From the NCBI RefSeq assembly GCF_005491205.1, contig NZ_CP028036.1, positions 1 to 64,000 of the forward strand: DNA of 64,000 nt, written 5' to 3'. Numbering within the stretch: position 1 is the first letter of the stretch; every line of letters starts with the position of its first letter. The translations under genes and the position numbers were made by a program. The stretch is from Nissabacter sp. SGAir0207 (lineage in GTDB: Bacteria; Pseudomonadota; Gammaproteobacteria; Enterobacterales; Enterobacteriaceae). The notes below the pieces were generated by a model. That model made no database searches and was not told the DNA's origin. It saw only the letters and a list, made by a program, of their open reading frames with translations. Below, in pieces: positions 7,862 to 16,422 of this stretch.

Positions 7862-10297
7862 TTACTTATCCAGTGCGTAAGCGATCACGTAGTCACCACG
7901 ATCCGGGGACTGGCGTGCGCCGCCCGCGGAGATCAGGATGTACTGCTTGCCGGTGGTCGGTGAGACGTAGCTCATCGGGCCACCCTGGCTGCCCACAGGC
8001 AGACGCGCTTTCCACACTTCCTTACCGGTGGAGGAGTCAAACGCACGCAGGTAGTAGTCCTGCGTACCGGCGATGAACACCAGACCACCTTGGGTTGCCA
8101 GCGTGCCACCCAGCGTCGGCATCCCGACCGGCATTTGGGCTTTCATCTTGATGCCAAACGGGCCGGTGTCCTGCACCGTACCCACCGGCACCTGCCAGAC
8201 GATCTTCTGGGTCTTCAGGTCAATCGCGGAGAGCGTACCGAACGGCGGTTTCTGGCACGGAATGCCCAGCGGCGACATGAAGCGGTTTTTGTTCACCGCA
8301 TACGGCGTGCCTTTCAGCGGTACCGCGCCCATGCCGGTGTTGATCGCCTCACCACCGTTGCTGCCACGGGAGATGGCGCTGGTGTCAGCCGGGATCATCT
8401 GCACCCACAGGCCCAGACGCATATCGTTGACGAAGATGTAGTGGTTGTTCGGGTCGGTCGACAGGCTACCCCAGTTCATGCCACCCAAGGAACCTGGGAA
8501 GCTGAGGGACTTGTCGGTGCCCGGCACGGTGAACAGGCCGTCATAACGCATGGACTTAAAGGCCACGCGGCAGACCAGCTGGTCAAACGGCGTTGCGCCC
8601 CACATGTCAGACTCTTTCAGGGTCTCCGAGCCAATCTGCGGCATACCTACCGAGAAGGGTTGGGTATCCGGGTACTGCTCATCCTTGATATCACCCTTCT
8701 TGACCGGCAGCTCTTTCACTTCGGTCAGTGGCTGGCCAGTCAGGCGATCCAGCACGAAGATCTGGCCCGACTTGGTGCCAAACACCACGGCTGGCTTGCT
8801 GCCGCCCGCTTTCTGCGGGAAGTCGATCAGGCTCGGCTGCATCGGCACGTCGAAGTCCCACAGATCGTTATGCACGGTCTGGTAGACCCACTTCTCTTTA
8901 CCGGTGGCGGCATCCAGCGCCAGGATGGAGGTGGCGTATTTGTGGTCCAGCGGGGTGCGGTTGCCGCCCCACAGGTCAACGGAGGAGCTGCCCATCGGGA
9001 TAAACACGGTGTTCATCGACGGATCATAGGACATCGGCGCCCAGGAGTTCGGGGTGCTGCGCGCGTAGTTCTGGCCCGGTTGCAGACGCATGTTCGGATC
9101 CTGGTTGCCCGGATCGAACGCCCAACGCATAGCACCGGTGATCACGTCAAAGCCGCGCAGCACGCCGCCCGGCATGTCAGTCTGCACGTTATCCGCGATA
9201 CGGCCGCCCACCACCACAGTGGTGCCCGCGAGGGTCGGCGCGGAGGTCAGCTGGTACATTGGGTCTTTCGCATCACCCAGACCTGCTTTCAGATCAACTT
9301 CACCGTTGTTGCCGAAGGTCTGGCAGATCTGGCCGTTGTCCGCGTTGATGGCGATCAGGCGCGCGTCAATGGTGTTCATCACCAGACGGCGCTGGCAGGT
9401 GTCACCCGCTGGCAGTACCGGCGCCGGGACTGGCGTGGAGCCAGGCACGGAGGGCTGGGTCAGCGGCTGGGTGGCATCAAAGTAAGCCAGCCCACGGCAG
9501 CGGTTCCACACTTCCGCCTGCGCGTTCACTTCATGGCGCCAGATCTCTTTGCCACTGTCGGCATTCACGGCGATCACGTTGTTGTGCGGAGTACACAGGA
9601 AGATGCGGTCACCCACTTGCAGCGGGGTCTGCTGGTCTTCCGCGCCATTGCCGGTCGGGCTTTCTGGCACGTCGCCGGTGTGGAAGGTCCAGGCTACTTT
9701 CAGATCTTTCACGTTGTCACGGGTGATCTGATCCAGCGCGGCGAAGCGGCTGCCGCCCGGCGTGTTGCCGTAGTTTTCCCAGTTCTTCTGCTCTTTGGCC
9801 TTCTCAACCGGCACCAACGGAAGCGGTTTACCTTCAAACGCCACTGTCGGGTGCGGCTGGAACATCTGGAACAGGGTCACCACCATGCCGAGGGCGATCA
9901 CGACCGCCGAAGCATAGGAGAAGGTTGCCAGCGGCGCTTTGCCTTCACGCTTGCGCAGCGCAGGCCAGGTGGCGAATGCCACGACCATCATGCCCGCCGG
10001 CACCATCAGGCGGGAAACCAGCGGCCAGAAGTCGAGGCCGACTTCCGCCAGCGCCCAGATCAGGGTGCCGACAAAGGCCGCCAGGAACAGCGCCACTGCG
10101 GTGGATTTGCGGCGGAAGAACTGGATTGCCGACAGCACAATCACGATACCCGCAATCAGGAAGTACCAGCTCCCGCCAAGGGCAGCCAACTTGCCCCCGC
10201 CGATGGCGAAGAACAGGCCGGTGGCGAGCAGCACCAGCCCAAACAGTACAGACCATATGCCCAGCGCCTTAGAACGGCGGGCAGTATTTTCAGCCAT
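7862..10297 (-). CDS. gcd: PQQ-dependent membrane glucose dehydrogenase
   Basis: An 811-residue quinoprotein glucose dehydrogenase (about 796 in E. coli). The N-terminal 150 residues hold about five membrane helices that bind ubiquinone. The rest is the periplasmic beta-propeller quinoprotein domain, beginning near NWENYGNTPGGSRFAAL, with the usual PQQ-domain blocks such as VYQTVHNDLWDFDVP and GGMNWGSL. It oxidises glucose to gluconolactone in the periplasm and feeds electrons to ubiquinone. No pqq biosynthesis genes lie in the window. Its product is the source of substrate for the gluconate dehydrogenase genes at 20958-24760. Confidence 0.96.
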   Translation of the reverse strand: MAENTARRSKALGIWSVLFGLVLLATGLFFAIGGGKLAALGGSWYFLIAGIVIVLSAIQFFRRKSTAVALFLAAFVGTLIWALAEVGLDFWPLVSRLMVPAGMMVVAFATWPALRKREGKAPLATFSYASAVVIALGMVVTLFQMFQPHPTVAFEGKPLPLVPVEKAKEQKNWENYGNTPGGSRFAALDQITRDNVKDLKVAWTFHTGDVPESPTGNGAEDQQTPLQVGDRIFLCTPHNNVIAVNADSGKEIWRHEVNAQAEVWNRCRGLAYFDATQPLTQPSVPGSTPVPAPVLPAGDTCQRRLVMNTIDARLIAINADNGQICQTFGNNGEVDLKAGLGDAKDPMYQLTSAPTLAGTTVVVGGRIADNVQTDMPGGVLRGFDVITGAMRWAFDPGNQDPNMRLQPGQNYARSTPNSWAPMSYDPSMNTVFIPMGSSSVDLWGGNRTPLDHKYATSILALDAATGKEKWVYQTVHNDLWDFDVPMQPSLIDFPQKAGGSKPAVVFGTKSGQIFVLDRLTGQPLTEVKELPVKKGDIKDEQYPDTQPFSVGMPQIGSETLKESDMWGATPFDQLVCRVAFKSMRYDGLFTVPGTDKSLSFPGSLGGMNWGSLSTDPNNHYIFVNDMRLGLWVQMIPADTSAISRGSNGGEAINTGMGAVPLKGTPYAVNKNRFMSPLGIPCQKPPFGTLSAIDLKTQKIVWQVPVGTVQDTGPFGIKMKAQMPVGMPTLGGTLATQGGLVFIAGTQDYYLRAFDSSTGKEVWKARLPVGSQGGPMSYVSPTTGKQYILISAGGARQSPDRGDYVIAYALDK

Positions 10298-10469
10298 AAC
10301 ACTAACTCCTGGAGAAATCGCGTGGCGTCCATCCCTTCACCGGACGGCGAAGACGTGGATGTTCAGCACGTTATTTCGGGACATAAAAAAGACGGATTGT
10401 TTCCGAGGTAAACACATCATGAGGCAAAAAAGAGTGATAACTGCGGGGTGCCCCATAAAGCGGCAAGAG

Positions 10470-10485
10470 TGTACCACTTGGTACA
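10470..10485. promoter_or_regulatory. Palindrome upstream of gcd, candidate operator
   Basis: A perfect 7-2-7 dyad, TGTACCA-CT-TGGTACA, about 173 bp ahead of the gcd start and next to AT-rich DNA. The shape suits a dimeric repressor or activator. The protein that binds is not known. Confidence 0.4.
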
Positions 10486-10807
10486 TATTAAAGTGAATAA
10501 CCCATAACAGTAAGGCTACCTGTTAATAGCAATTTTGCTACAAAAAAACGGTAATTCTTTTGCCGAAGTGAGAGGAAGAACAAAGGGATGCCGGTATGAC
10601 AGGGATGCAGAGAAATATTCTGCCGGAATGGCGTGTAACATTCCAGTGACAACAGAGTCGTAAGCCTTATCTTTCATTTGCTTATTTTGCCGCCCAATTC
10701 ACCCCATTCGAATCATGTGGGTACATTTTGCTGGATTTGTGGTCAGTGCGGATAAAGGGAAAAATCGCAAGGGAGGGCATTGCCCTGAACGTCCCATAAA
10801 GGAGAGG

Positions 10808-10837
10808 CCCCTGACAGGCCGGACGGCCTATCAGGGG
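10808..10837 (-). terminator. Stem-loop after the SDR gene
   Basis: A 13-bp stem with one mismatch (CCCCTGACAGGCC at 10808-10820 paired with 10825-10837) lies just downstream of the SDR stop codon on the minus strand. It has no long T-run, so termination is likely but not certain. Confidence 0.6.
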
Positions 10838-10850
10838 GGAGGCGCAACCA

Positions 10851-11603
10851 TCAGATCTGTACCATACCGCCGTCAACAAACAGTTCGACGCCGTTGATAT
10901 AGCTGGCATCTTCAGAGGCCAGGAACAGCACTGCCTTGGCGATCTCCTCGGGCTGGCCAACGCGCCCGGCCGGGATCAGCTCAGAGAGGGAGGCTTTGGT
11001 GCCCTCGGCCTGATCGCCACCGCCGAACAGTTCGTTCAGGCCAGCGGTTTCGGTGACGCCGGGGCTGATGGCGTTGACGCGGATGTGGCGCGGCTTCAGA
11101 TCCAAAATCCAGTTGCGGGCGAAGTTGCGTACCGCCGCCTTGGTAGCGGAGTAGACGCTCAGCGCCGGTGTGCCGGAGATGCTGGTGGTTGAGGAGGTGA
11201 GCACCACCGCCGCGCCGTCGCGCAGCAGAGGCAGCGCCTTCTGTACGGTGAACAGCACACCCTTGACGTTGGTATCAAAGGTCTGCTGGTAGTGCTCCTC
11301 AGTGATCGCCCCCAGTGGCGCGAACTCCCCACCGCCGGCATTGGCTACCACCACGTCAATCTGGTCATGCTGTTGCTGCACGGCATCATACAGCCGGTCA
11401 ATGTCTGCCAGTTTGCTCATGTCACCCTGTACGCCAGTTACCTTACCGGCGATCTGGCTGACTGCGCGGTCGAGTGTCTCCTGACGACGGCCAGTGATAA
11501 ACACGGAGGCGCCTGCCGCCGCAAAAGCCTGTGCCGTTGCCAAACCAATACCGCTGGTGCCACCGGTAACCACTACTACTTTATTGTCGAAGGTCTGTGC
11601 CAT
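10851..11603 (-). CDS. SDR-family oxidoreductase
   Basis: A 250-residue classical short-chain dehydrogenase. The nucleotide motif is TGGTSGIG near residues 12-19, then NAGGGEF, and the catalytic YSATKAAV. I chose the ATG at 11603 (MAQTFDNK) because AGGA precedes it at a normal distance and it fits the family start; an upstream in-frame ATG at 11687 would add a non-conserved leader that reaches into the shared promoter gap. It is divergent from a LysR gene that probably regulates it. The substrate is unknown. Confidence 0.88.
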   Translation of the reverse strand: MAQTFDNKVVVVTGGTSGIGLATAQAFAAAGASVFITGRRQETLDRAVSQIAGKVTGVQGDMSKLADIDRLYDAVQQQHDQIDVVVANAGGGEFAPLGAITEEHYQQTFDTNVKGVLFTVQKALPLLRDGAAVVLTSSTTSISGTPALSVYSATKAAVRNFARNWILDLKPRHIRVNAISPGVTETAGLNELFGGGDQAEGTKASLSELIPAGRVGQPEEIAKAVLFLASEDASYINGVELFVDGGMVQI

Positions 11604-11697
11604 TTTCGTATTCCTCATGATGTGTTGGGGGAGTGTGTTGCGTTGAAAACAGACTAACACTGGTTTGATCGTGCAAATAGTAGGCAATTATGGTACT

Positions 11698-11721
11698 CAT
11701 CGTTCTTTTCATGGAACGATG
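11698..11721. promoter_or_regulatory. Dyad in the SDR/LysR divergent promoter gap
   Basis: A perfect inverted repeat CATCGTTC-N8-GAACGATG lies directly before the LysR start at 11730 and overlaps its ribosome-binding region. The position suits autoregulation by the LysR protein, which is an inference. Confidence 0.5.
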
Positions 11722-11729
11722 GAGCGGCA

Positions 11730-12644
11730 ATGCGTACTGACCTGAACGACTATCTCTACTTTGCGGAAGTGGTGGCGCACGGCGGTTTTGCCGCTGCCGG
11801 GCGGGCGCTGCATGAGCCAAAATCCAAGCTCAGCCGTCGGGTGGCGGGTCTGGAGGCACGGCTGGGCGTGCGGCTGATTGAGCGCACCAGCCGACGTTTT
11901 CAGGTGACCGAGGTAGGGCAGGCATTCTATGCCCACTGCCGCGCCATGCTACTGGAGGCGGAGCGGGCCGAGGCGGCGATCGCGGAAAGCCGCGCCGAGC
12001 CACATGGCCGCGTGCGGTTTAGCTGCCCGACCGGCATGGTGGAGGTGGTCTCCGGCATTGTCTCAGCGTTCCTCCACCGCTACCCCCGCGTCAAGCTCCA
12101 GCTGATCGCGCTTGACCGGCCAGTCGATCTGATTGGCGAGCGCATTGACGTGGCGCTGCGTATCCGCACCTCCCTGACCAGCGATGCCGAATTGATCATG
12201 CGTTCCCTCGGCCACTCCCGGCGCATTTTGGTGGCCGGGCCACATCTGGCCGCGCGGCTGGGTGCGGGCGTGGAGGCACTGGCGCACCTCCCCACGCTCG
12301 GCACCCATGACGAACCGGGTGAGATGGAGTGGCAGCTGGAGACGGACACCGGCGACACCCACACCCTGCGCCATGAGCCGCGCATGACCTGCGGCGACTT
12401 TACCGCGGTACGCGCGGCAGCCATCGATAATCTGGGCATCGCGCTGTTGCCAGACCATATCTGCCGCGCGGCGCTGGAGGCCGGGGAGTTGGTGCACCTG
12501 TTACCGCAATGGCGCGGCCAGCAGGGGCTGGTGCATCTGGTCTTCACCACCCGCCGCGGCCTGCCCCCCGCCGTCCGGGCCTTTATCGACGCGCTGGCCA
12601 CCCACTTCCCCAGCGGCGTACTGGTGCCAACGGGGAGGAGATGA
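11730..12644 (+). CDS. LysR-family transcriptional regulator
   Basis: A 304-residue LysR regulator. The N-terminal winged helix-turn-helix is at about 1-60 (GGFAAAGRALHEPKSKLSRRV region) and the effector domain follows from about 90. It is divergent from the SDR gene across a 126-bp gap with a clear dyad, the usual arrangement of a LysR protein and its target. The start ATG has GGAG just upstream. The inducer is unknown. Confidence 0.9.
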   Translation: MRTDLNDYLYFAEVVAHGGFAAAGRALHEPKSKLSRRVAGLEARLGVRLIERTSRRFQVTEVGQAFYAHCRAMLLEAERAEAAIAESRAEPHGRVRFSCPTGMVEVVSGIVSAFLHRYPRVKLQLIALDRPVDLIGERIDVALRIRTSLTSDAELIMRSLGHSRRILVAGPHLAARLGAGVEALAHLPTLGTHDEPGEMEWQLETDTGDTHTLRHEPRMTCGDFTAVRAAAIDNLGIALLPDHICRAALEAGELVHLLPQWRGQQGLVHLVFTTRRGLPPAVRAFIDALATHFPSGVLVPTGRR

Positions 12645-12671
12645 GGTCGTAATATCCCCGGCATGGCACCC

Positions 12672-12771
12672 TGTATATACATCATAATAAAAGATTAAAA
12701 ATTAATGATTAATATATTGATATTAATCAATTTATTAAAAATTACAATTGTATATACAGTTGGGCTATACT
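12672..12771 (+). promoter_or_regulatory. Promoter and paired palindromes of the toxin-antitoxin operon
   Basis: Two identical 10-bp palindromes TGTATATACA stand at 12672-12681 and 12749-12758. Between them is a perfect inverted repeat TGATTAATAT-N4-ATATTAATCA at 12706-12729. A promoter can be read as TTACAA (12742-12747) and TATACT (12766-12771) with an 18-bp spacer, so the second palindrome sits inside the promoter. Autorepression by the ribbon-helix-helix antitoxin is inferred. Confidence 0.55.
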
Positions 12772-12787
12772 TATCAAGGGGAAAGAT

Positions 12788-13096
12788 ATGGAGCTTCATG
12801 TTGATGCTGGCATTGAGCACAAAATCACGGTTGCACATGGTGTTTCCGTGGATGAGGTTAGGGAATGTTTCTATAACCGCACTGGCCGACTGCTTTATGA
12901 TACCCGGGAAAAAAACCTGACAGTACCTGTGACCCAATGGTTCATTGCCGAGACGAACCGGGGAAGATGGATAAAGGTCTGCTTTATTCCTTGTGGCGAA
13001 GGAAACCCGGTGGGTAAACCCATCCTGAAAACGGCTTACCCTCCCAATGAGCAGGAGATTTCCCTCTACCAGAAATATGGCTATCGCCCTATATAA
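12788..13096 (+). CDS. Candidate toxin of a BrnT-like toxin-antitoxin pair
   Basis: A 102-residue small basic protein. It resembles a family often labelled ADP-ribosyl-(dinitrogen reductase) hydrolase, whose members carry VSVDEVRECFYNR, WFIAETNRGRWIKVCF and the KTAYPPNEQE tail; the shape recalls BrnT/RelE-type toxins. It lies 59 bp ahead of a ribbon-helix-helix protein, the toxin-first order seen in BrnTA. The DNA is AT-richer than its neighbours, which suggests transfer. Toxicity is inferred from context. Confidence 0.7.
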   Translation: MELHVDAGIEHKITVAHGVSVDEVRECFYNRTGRLLYDTREKNLTVPVTQWFIAETNRGRWIKVCFIPCGEGNPVGKPILKTAYPPNEQEISLYQKYGYRPI

Positions 13097-13155
13097 TCGC
13101 GACGTCTGAATGCCCTGCCTACGGAATAGGGTGTTGATACGTTCAGAGGAATAAC

Positions 13156-13524
13156 ATGATGAAAACTGACTTTGATCTTATTGCGAAAGATGCCGAACAA
13201 TGGGAAAACCGTGATCTGGGTGCGTCGGAAGAGCACGTTGCCGTCGTTCCTGACAAGGAAGATGCAGCCATTGATGACCAACTGGGTCTTCAGGCAATTT
13301 CAATCCGGTTGCCTAAATCCTTGATTGTCCAACTCAAGGAGATTGCCGCCCGCCATGAAATCGGCTATCAGCCAATGGTGCGTGACCTGCTCAACCGATT
13401 TGCCCAAGCAGAACAAAAGAAATACTTGCTTGACTGTCTGAGCCAGGTACAGGCCGCAGAGAAAGCGTTGGACGACACCTCCCCTGTCTCCGACTTTATT
13501 GAAAATATCAAAAAACAGGCTTGA
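13156..13524 (+). CDS. Candidate antitoxin, BrnA/CopG-like
   Basis: A 122-residue protein. The acidic N-terminal half probably holds the toxin-binding part. A ribbon-helix-helix-like block follows (AISIRLPKSLIVQLKEIAARHEIGYQPMVRDLL read in pieces), as in BrnA antitoxins. An AGAGGAA site precedes the ATG. It should pair with the upstream small toxin and repress the shared promoter. An ATG at 13159 is an equally possible start. Confidence 0.75.
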   Translation: MMKTDFDLIAKDAEQWENRDLGASEEHVAVVPDKEDAAIDDQLGLQAISIRLPKSLIVQLKEIAARHEIGYQPMVRDLLNRFAQAEQKKYLLDCLSQVQAAEKALDDTSPVSDFIENIKKQA

Positions 13525-13642
13525 GGCTAGAACCTGCCCTGAGCGGGTTTAGAGTATTAACCCGCTTTTGTAATTCGTTTTCAGATAGTTTCCCTGCATT
13601 CAACCCTTTAAGCTGCCGCCACAATAACCCCCAAGGATGACC

Positions 13643-14506
13643 ATGAGACGTTCACTTTTTATCGCCACGGCCCTGCTGCTGGCGGCACCGGCACTGCAGG
13701 CCAAAAGTTCCCTTCCCCATTCACAACTCCAGCAGCAGCTGGCAGAGCTGGAGCAGCGCAGCGGCGGGCGGCTAGGCGTGGCGCTAATTGATACGGCCGA
13801 TAACTGGCAGTTCAGCTACCGGGGCGCGGAGCGCTTCCCGATGTGCAGCACCAGCAAGGTTATGGTGGCGGGGAAATTGCTGAAACAGAGTGAGCATGAG
13901 CCGGGCCTGCTGGGCCAGCGGGTCGACATCCACGACAGCGATCTGGTGAACTACAACCCCATTACCCAGCAGCACGTCGGCGGTAGCATGAGCTGGGGCG
14001 AATTGAGCGCCGCGGCACTGCAATACAGTGACAATACCGCCATGAACAAGCTGCTCGGTGGGCTGGGCGGGCCGCAGCACATTACTGCCTTCGCCCGGAC
14101 GCTGGGCGACTCCCAGTTCCGGCTGGATCGCACCGAGCCTACGCTCAACACCGCCCTGCCCGGCGATCCGCGTGACACCACCACTCCAGTGGCGATGGCG
14201 GAGAGCCTGCGCAAGCTGGCACTCGGCAGTGCGCTCGCTGCCCCCCAGCGCGAACAACTGGTGGTCTGGATGAAGGGCAACACCACCGGCAAGGCCAGCA
14301 TCCGTGCCGGCCTGCCAGCGGAGTGGCAGACGGCGGACAAAACCGGCTCCGGCGATTACGGCACCACCAATGACATCGCCGTGATCTGGCCGAAAAACCA
14401 CGCCCCGCTGGTGCTGGTCACCTACTTCACCCAGCCCCTGCCGGACGCCGCAGGCAACAAAGCGGTGCTGGCAGACGCCGCACGCATCGTGACGCAGGGT
14501 TATTAG
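13643..14506 (+). CDS. Class A beta-lactamase
   Basis: A 287-residue periplasmic serine beta-lactamase with a signal peptide (about 1-21). The catalytic motifs are all present: STSK at 69-72 preceded by Cys (CSTSK as in CTX-M/FONA enzymes), SDN at 129-131, Glu165 in RTEPTLN, and KTGS at 233-236. I chose ATG 13643 because AAGGA ends 5 bases before it; the ATG at 13637 overlaps that site. No ampR-type regulator is adjacent. The class is clear, but the exact subfamily and spectrum cannot be read from the sequence alone. Confidence 0.93.
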   Translation: MRRSLFIATALLLAAPALQAKSSLPHSQLQQQLAELEQRSGGRLGVALIDTADNWQFSYRGAERFPMCSTSKVMVAGKLLKQSEHEPGLLGQRVDIHDSDLVNYNPITQQHVGGSMSWGELSAAALQYSDNTAMNKLLGGLGGPQHITAFARTLGDSQFRLDRTEPTLNTALPGDPRDTTTPVAMAESLRKLALGSALAAPQREQLVVWMKGNTTGKASIRAGLPAEWQTADKTGSGDYGTTNDIAVIWPKNHAPLVLVTYFTQPLPDAAGNKAVLADAARIVTQGY

Positions 14507-14526
14507 AGAATCCATTAATAAGAAAA

Positions 14527-14546
14527 CCCGCCGGGCAACCGGCGGG
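14527..14546 (-). terminator. Terminator of the transketolase operon
   Basis: A perfect 8-bp stem CCCGCCGG/CCGGCGGG with a GCAA loop. On the minus strand it is followed by TTTTCTTATT. It lies directly after the transketolase C-subunit gene and may also face the beta-lactamase gene. Confidence 0.8.
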
Positions 14547-14553
14547 AGAGGGG

Positions 14554-15561
14554 TTACAGCCAGCTGCGGATCTGGCGGATCACTTCGTTGGTTGAGAGGC
14601 CGTAGCGGTCATGCAGGGTCGGCAGCGCGCCAGCATCCAGGAAGGCGTCGGGCAACGCAATCTGGCGGAAGGTGGGGGTGACGCCGTTGCGCAGCAGCAG
14701 CGAGGCCACCGCCTCCCCCAGCCCGCCGACGATGGAATGGTTCTCCGCTGTTACCACCAATCGCCCCGCAACCCCCGCCTCGCGCAGGATCGTCTCTTCA
14801 TCCAGCGGCTTGATAAAGGGCGAGTGCACCACCGCCACGCTGACGCCCTCTCTCTCCAGCGCCTCGGCGGCCTCCAGCGCGCGCATGGTCATCAGGCCGC
14901 TGGCTATCACCACCACGTCCCGCCCGTCGCGCACCCGCTGCGCTTTGCCAAACTTGAACTCATAACCATAGCGATCGAGCACCAGCGGCACCTTGCCGCG
15001 CAGCAGCCGCATATAGACCGGGCCGTCGTGATCCGCCATCGCGGGCACCGCCTGGGCGATCTCCAGCGCGTCGCAGGGGTCGATGATGGTGAGGTTCGGC
15101 ATCCCGCGGAAAATGGCCAGATCCTCCGTCGCCTGATGGCTGGGGCCATAGCCGGTGGTCAGCCCCGGCAGGGCGCAGGCGATTTTGACGTTCAGGTTCT
15201 CCTCGGCAATCGCCATGCAGATAAAGTCATAGGCGCGGCGTGAGGCGAAGACCGCGTAGGTGGTGACGAACGGCGTGAAGCCCTCGCGCGCCATGCCCGC
15301 CGCCGCGCTCATCAGCAACTGCTCCGCCATCCCCATCTGGTAGAAGCGATCCGGGAAGGCCTGCGCGAACAGGTGCAGGTCGGTGTATTTGCTGAGATCG
15401 GCGGTGAGGCCGACAATCTCCTCGCGCCGCCGCGCCAGCTCCACCAGCGCATGGCCGAAAGGCGCGGCCTGCGTTGGCTGCCCCTCCGCCGCGATGGAGG
15501 CGATCATCGCCGACGTCGTCAGGCGTTTTTTGCTCTCTTGCAGGTTCACAGAATCAGCCAT
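14554..15561 (-). CDS. Transketolase-like protein, C-terminal subunit
   Basis: A 335-residue protein made of the pyrimidine-binding and C-terminal domains of a transketolase. The conserved catalytic block is AGMAREGFTPFVTTYAVFASRRAYDF, and the C-terminal domain has VVTAENHSIVGGLGEAVA. The start at 15561 (MADSVNLQ) overlaps the end of the N-subunit gene by 8 bp. The two genes together make one heterodimeric thiamine-diphosphate enzyme, as in other split transketolases. The sugar is unknown. Confidence 0.88.
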   Translation of the reverse strand: MADSVNLQESKKRLTTSAMIASIAAEGQPTQAAPFGHALVELARRREEIVGLTADLSKYTDLHLFAQAFPDRFYQMGMAEQLLMSAAAGMAREGFTPFVTTYAVFASRRAYDFICMAIAEENLNVKIACALPGLTTGYGPSHQATEDLAIFRGMPNLTIIDPCDALEIAQAVPAMADHDGPVYMRLLRGKVPLVLDRYGYEFKFGKAQRVRDGRDVVVIASGLMTMRALEAAEALEREGVSVAVVHSPFIKPLDEETILREAGVAGRLVVTAENHSIVGGLGEAVASLLLRNGVTPTFRQIALPDAFLDAGALPTLHDRYGLSTNEVIRQIRSWL

Positions 15562-16408
15562 GGGCCTTCCCTCCTCTCTCCAGTACCGCCAGCGCCTCGT
15601 CCCATTCATGTTCATCGACGCGGATAAAGTGGGTCTTCTCTCGGTTCTCAAGGAAGCCCACGCCCTTGCCCATTTTGGTATCACACAGGATCACGCGCGG
15701 CTGCGGCCCATCATGGCGGCGCGCGGCATCAAACGCGCTGACCAGCGCCTCCAGATCATTGCCATCCACCCGCTGGGCGAACCAGCCGAACGCCTGCCAG
15801 CGCGCCAGCGCCGGCTCGAATGCCAGAATCTCCGAGGAGTGGCCATCCGCCTGCTGGTTGTTGATGTCCACCAGCGCGATCAGGTTATCCAGCTTCAGAT
15901 GCGAGGCGGACATCACCGCCTCCCAGGTAGAGCCTTCATTCAGCTCGCCGTCAGAGAGCAGGTTATAGACGAAGGCCGGATTGCCCTTGCGCTTTAGCCC
16001 AAGGCAGGCGCCCACGGCGATCCCCAGCCCGTGGCCGAGGGAGCCGCCGGTGATCTCCATGCCCGGCGTGTAGGCGGCCATGCCGGACATCGGCAGGCGG
16101 CTGTCATCGGTGCCGTAGGTCTCGCGCTCCTCCTCCGGCAGCACCCCCGCTTCCAGCAGCGCGGCATAGAGGGCGATGGCGTAGTGACCGATGGAGAGGT
16201 AGAAGCGGTCGCGCCCCTCCCACTCCGGCTCCTGCGGTTGGTAGTTAAGCGCATGGAAATAGCTGACTGCCAGCACATCGGCCACGCCAAGCGCCTGGCC
16301 GATATAGCCCTGCCCCTGCACCTGCCCCATCAACAGGGCATGGCGGCGGATATTCAGCGCACGCTGCGCCAGCGAGAGCGGCTGTGGCTGTGGTTGGGTT
16401 GAACTCAT
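15554..16408 (-). CDS. Transketolase-like protein, N-terminal subunit
   Basis: A 284-residue thiamine-diphosphate-binding half of a split transketolase. The ThDP motif runs from SDGELNEGSTWEA to LVDINNQQ, and GSLGHGLGIAVG is conserved. It follows an ACS-family transporter by 14 bp and overlaps the C-subunit gene. Split transketolases of this kind occur in sugar-acid or branched-sugar operons, for example apulose-4-phosphate transketolase; no kinase is encoded nearby, so the substrate cannot be named. Confidence 0.88.
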   Translation of the reverse strand: MSSTQPQPQPLSLAQRALNIRRHALLMGQVQGQGYIGQALGVADVLAVSYFHALNYQPQEPEWEGRDRFYLSIGHYAIALYAALLEAGVLPEEERETYGTDDSRLPMSGMAAYTPGMEITGGSLGHGLGIAVGACLGLKRKGNPAFVYNLLSDGELNEGSTWEAVMSASHLKLDNLIALVDINNQQADGHSSEILAFEPALARWQAFGWFAQRVDGNDLEALVSAFDAARRHDGPQPRVILCDTKMGKGVGFLENREKTHFIRVDEHEWDEALAVLERGGKAHG

Positions 16409-16422
16409 GAAATACCTCTCTA

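Larger units (their letters stand above)
10298..10850. other. gcd upstream region and intergenic space
   Basis: This 550-bp stretch has no supported gene. It holds the gcd promoter side, including the perfect palindrome TGTACCA-CT-TGGTACA at 10470-10485, an AT-rich stretch (about 10486-10570), and the terminator of the convergent SDR gene at 10808-10837. Nothing else is clear between about 10580 and 10800. Confidence 0.6.

Noticed and set aside
8090..10411. A 773-codon open frame opposite gcd
   Set aside because: It is the antisense frame of a GC-rich gene. Its predicted sequence is rich in His, Arg and Gln, with no domain, and the gcd frame on the other strand is certain.
13525..13642. An ampR-type control region before the beta-lactamase
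   Set aside because: No divergent regulator gene lies next to it, and the gap only holds the end of the antitoxin gene and a ribosome site.
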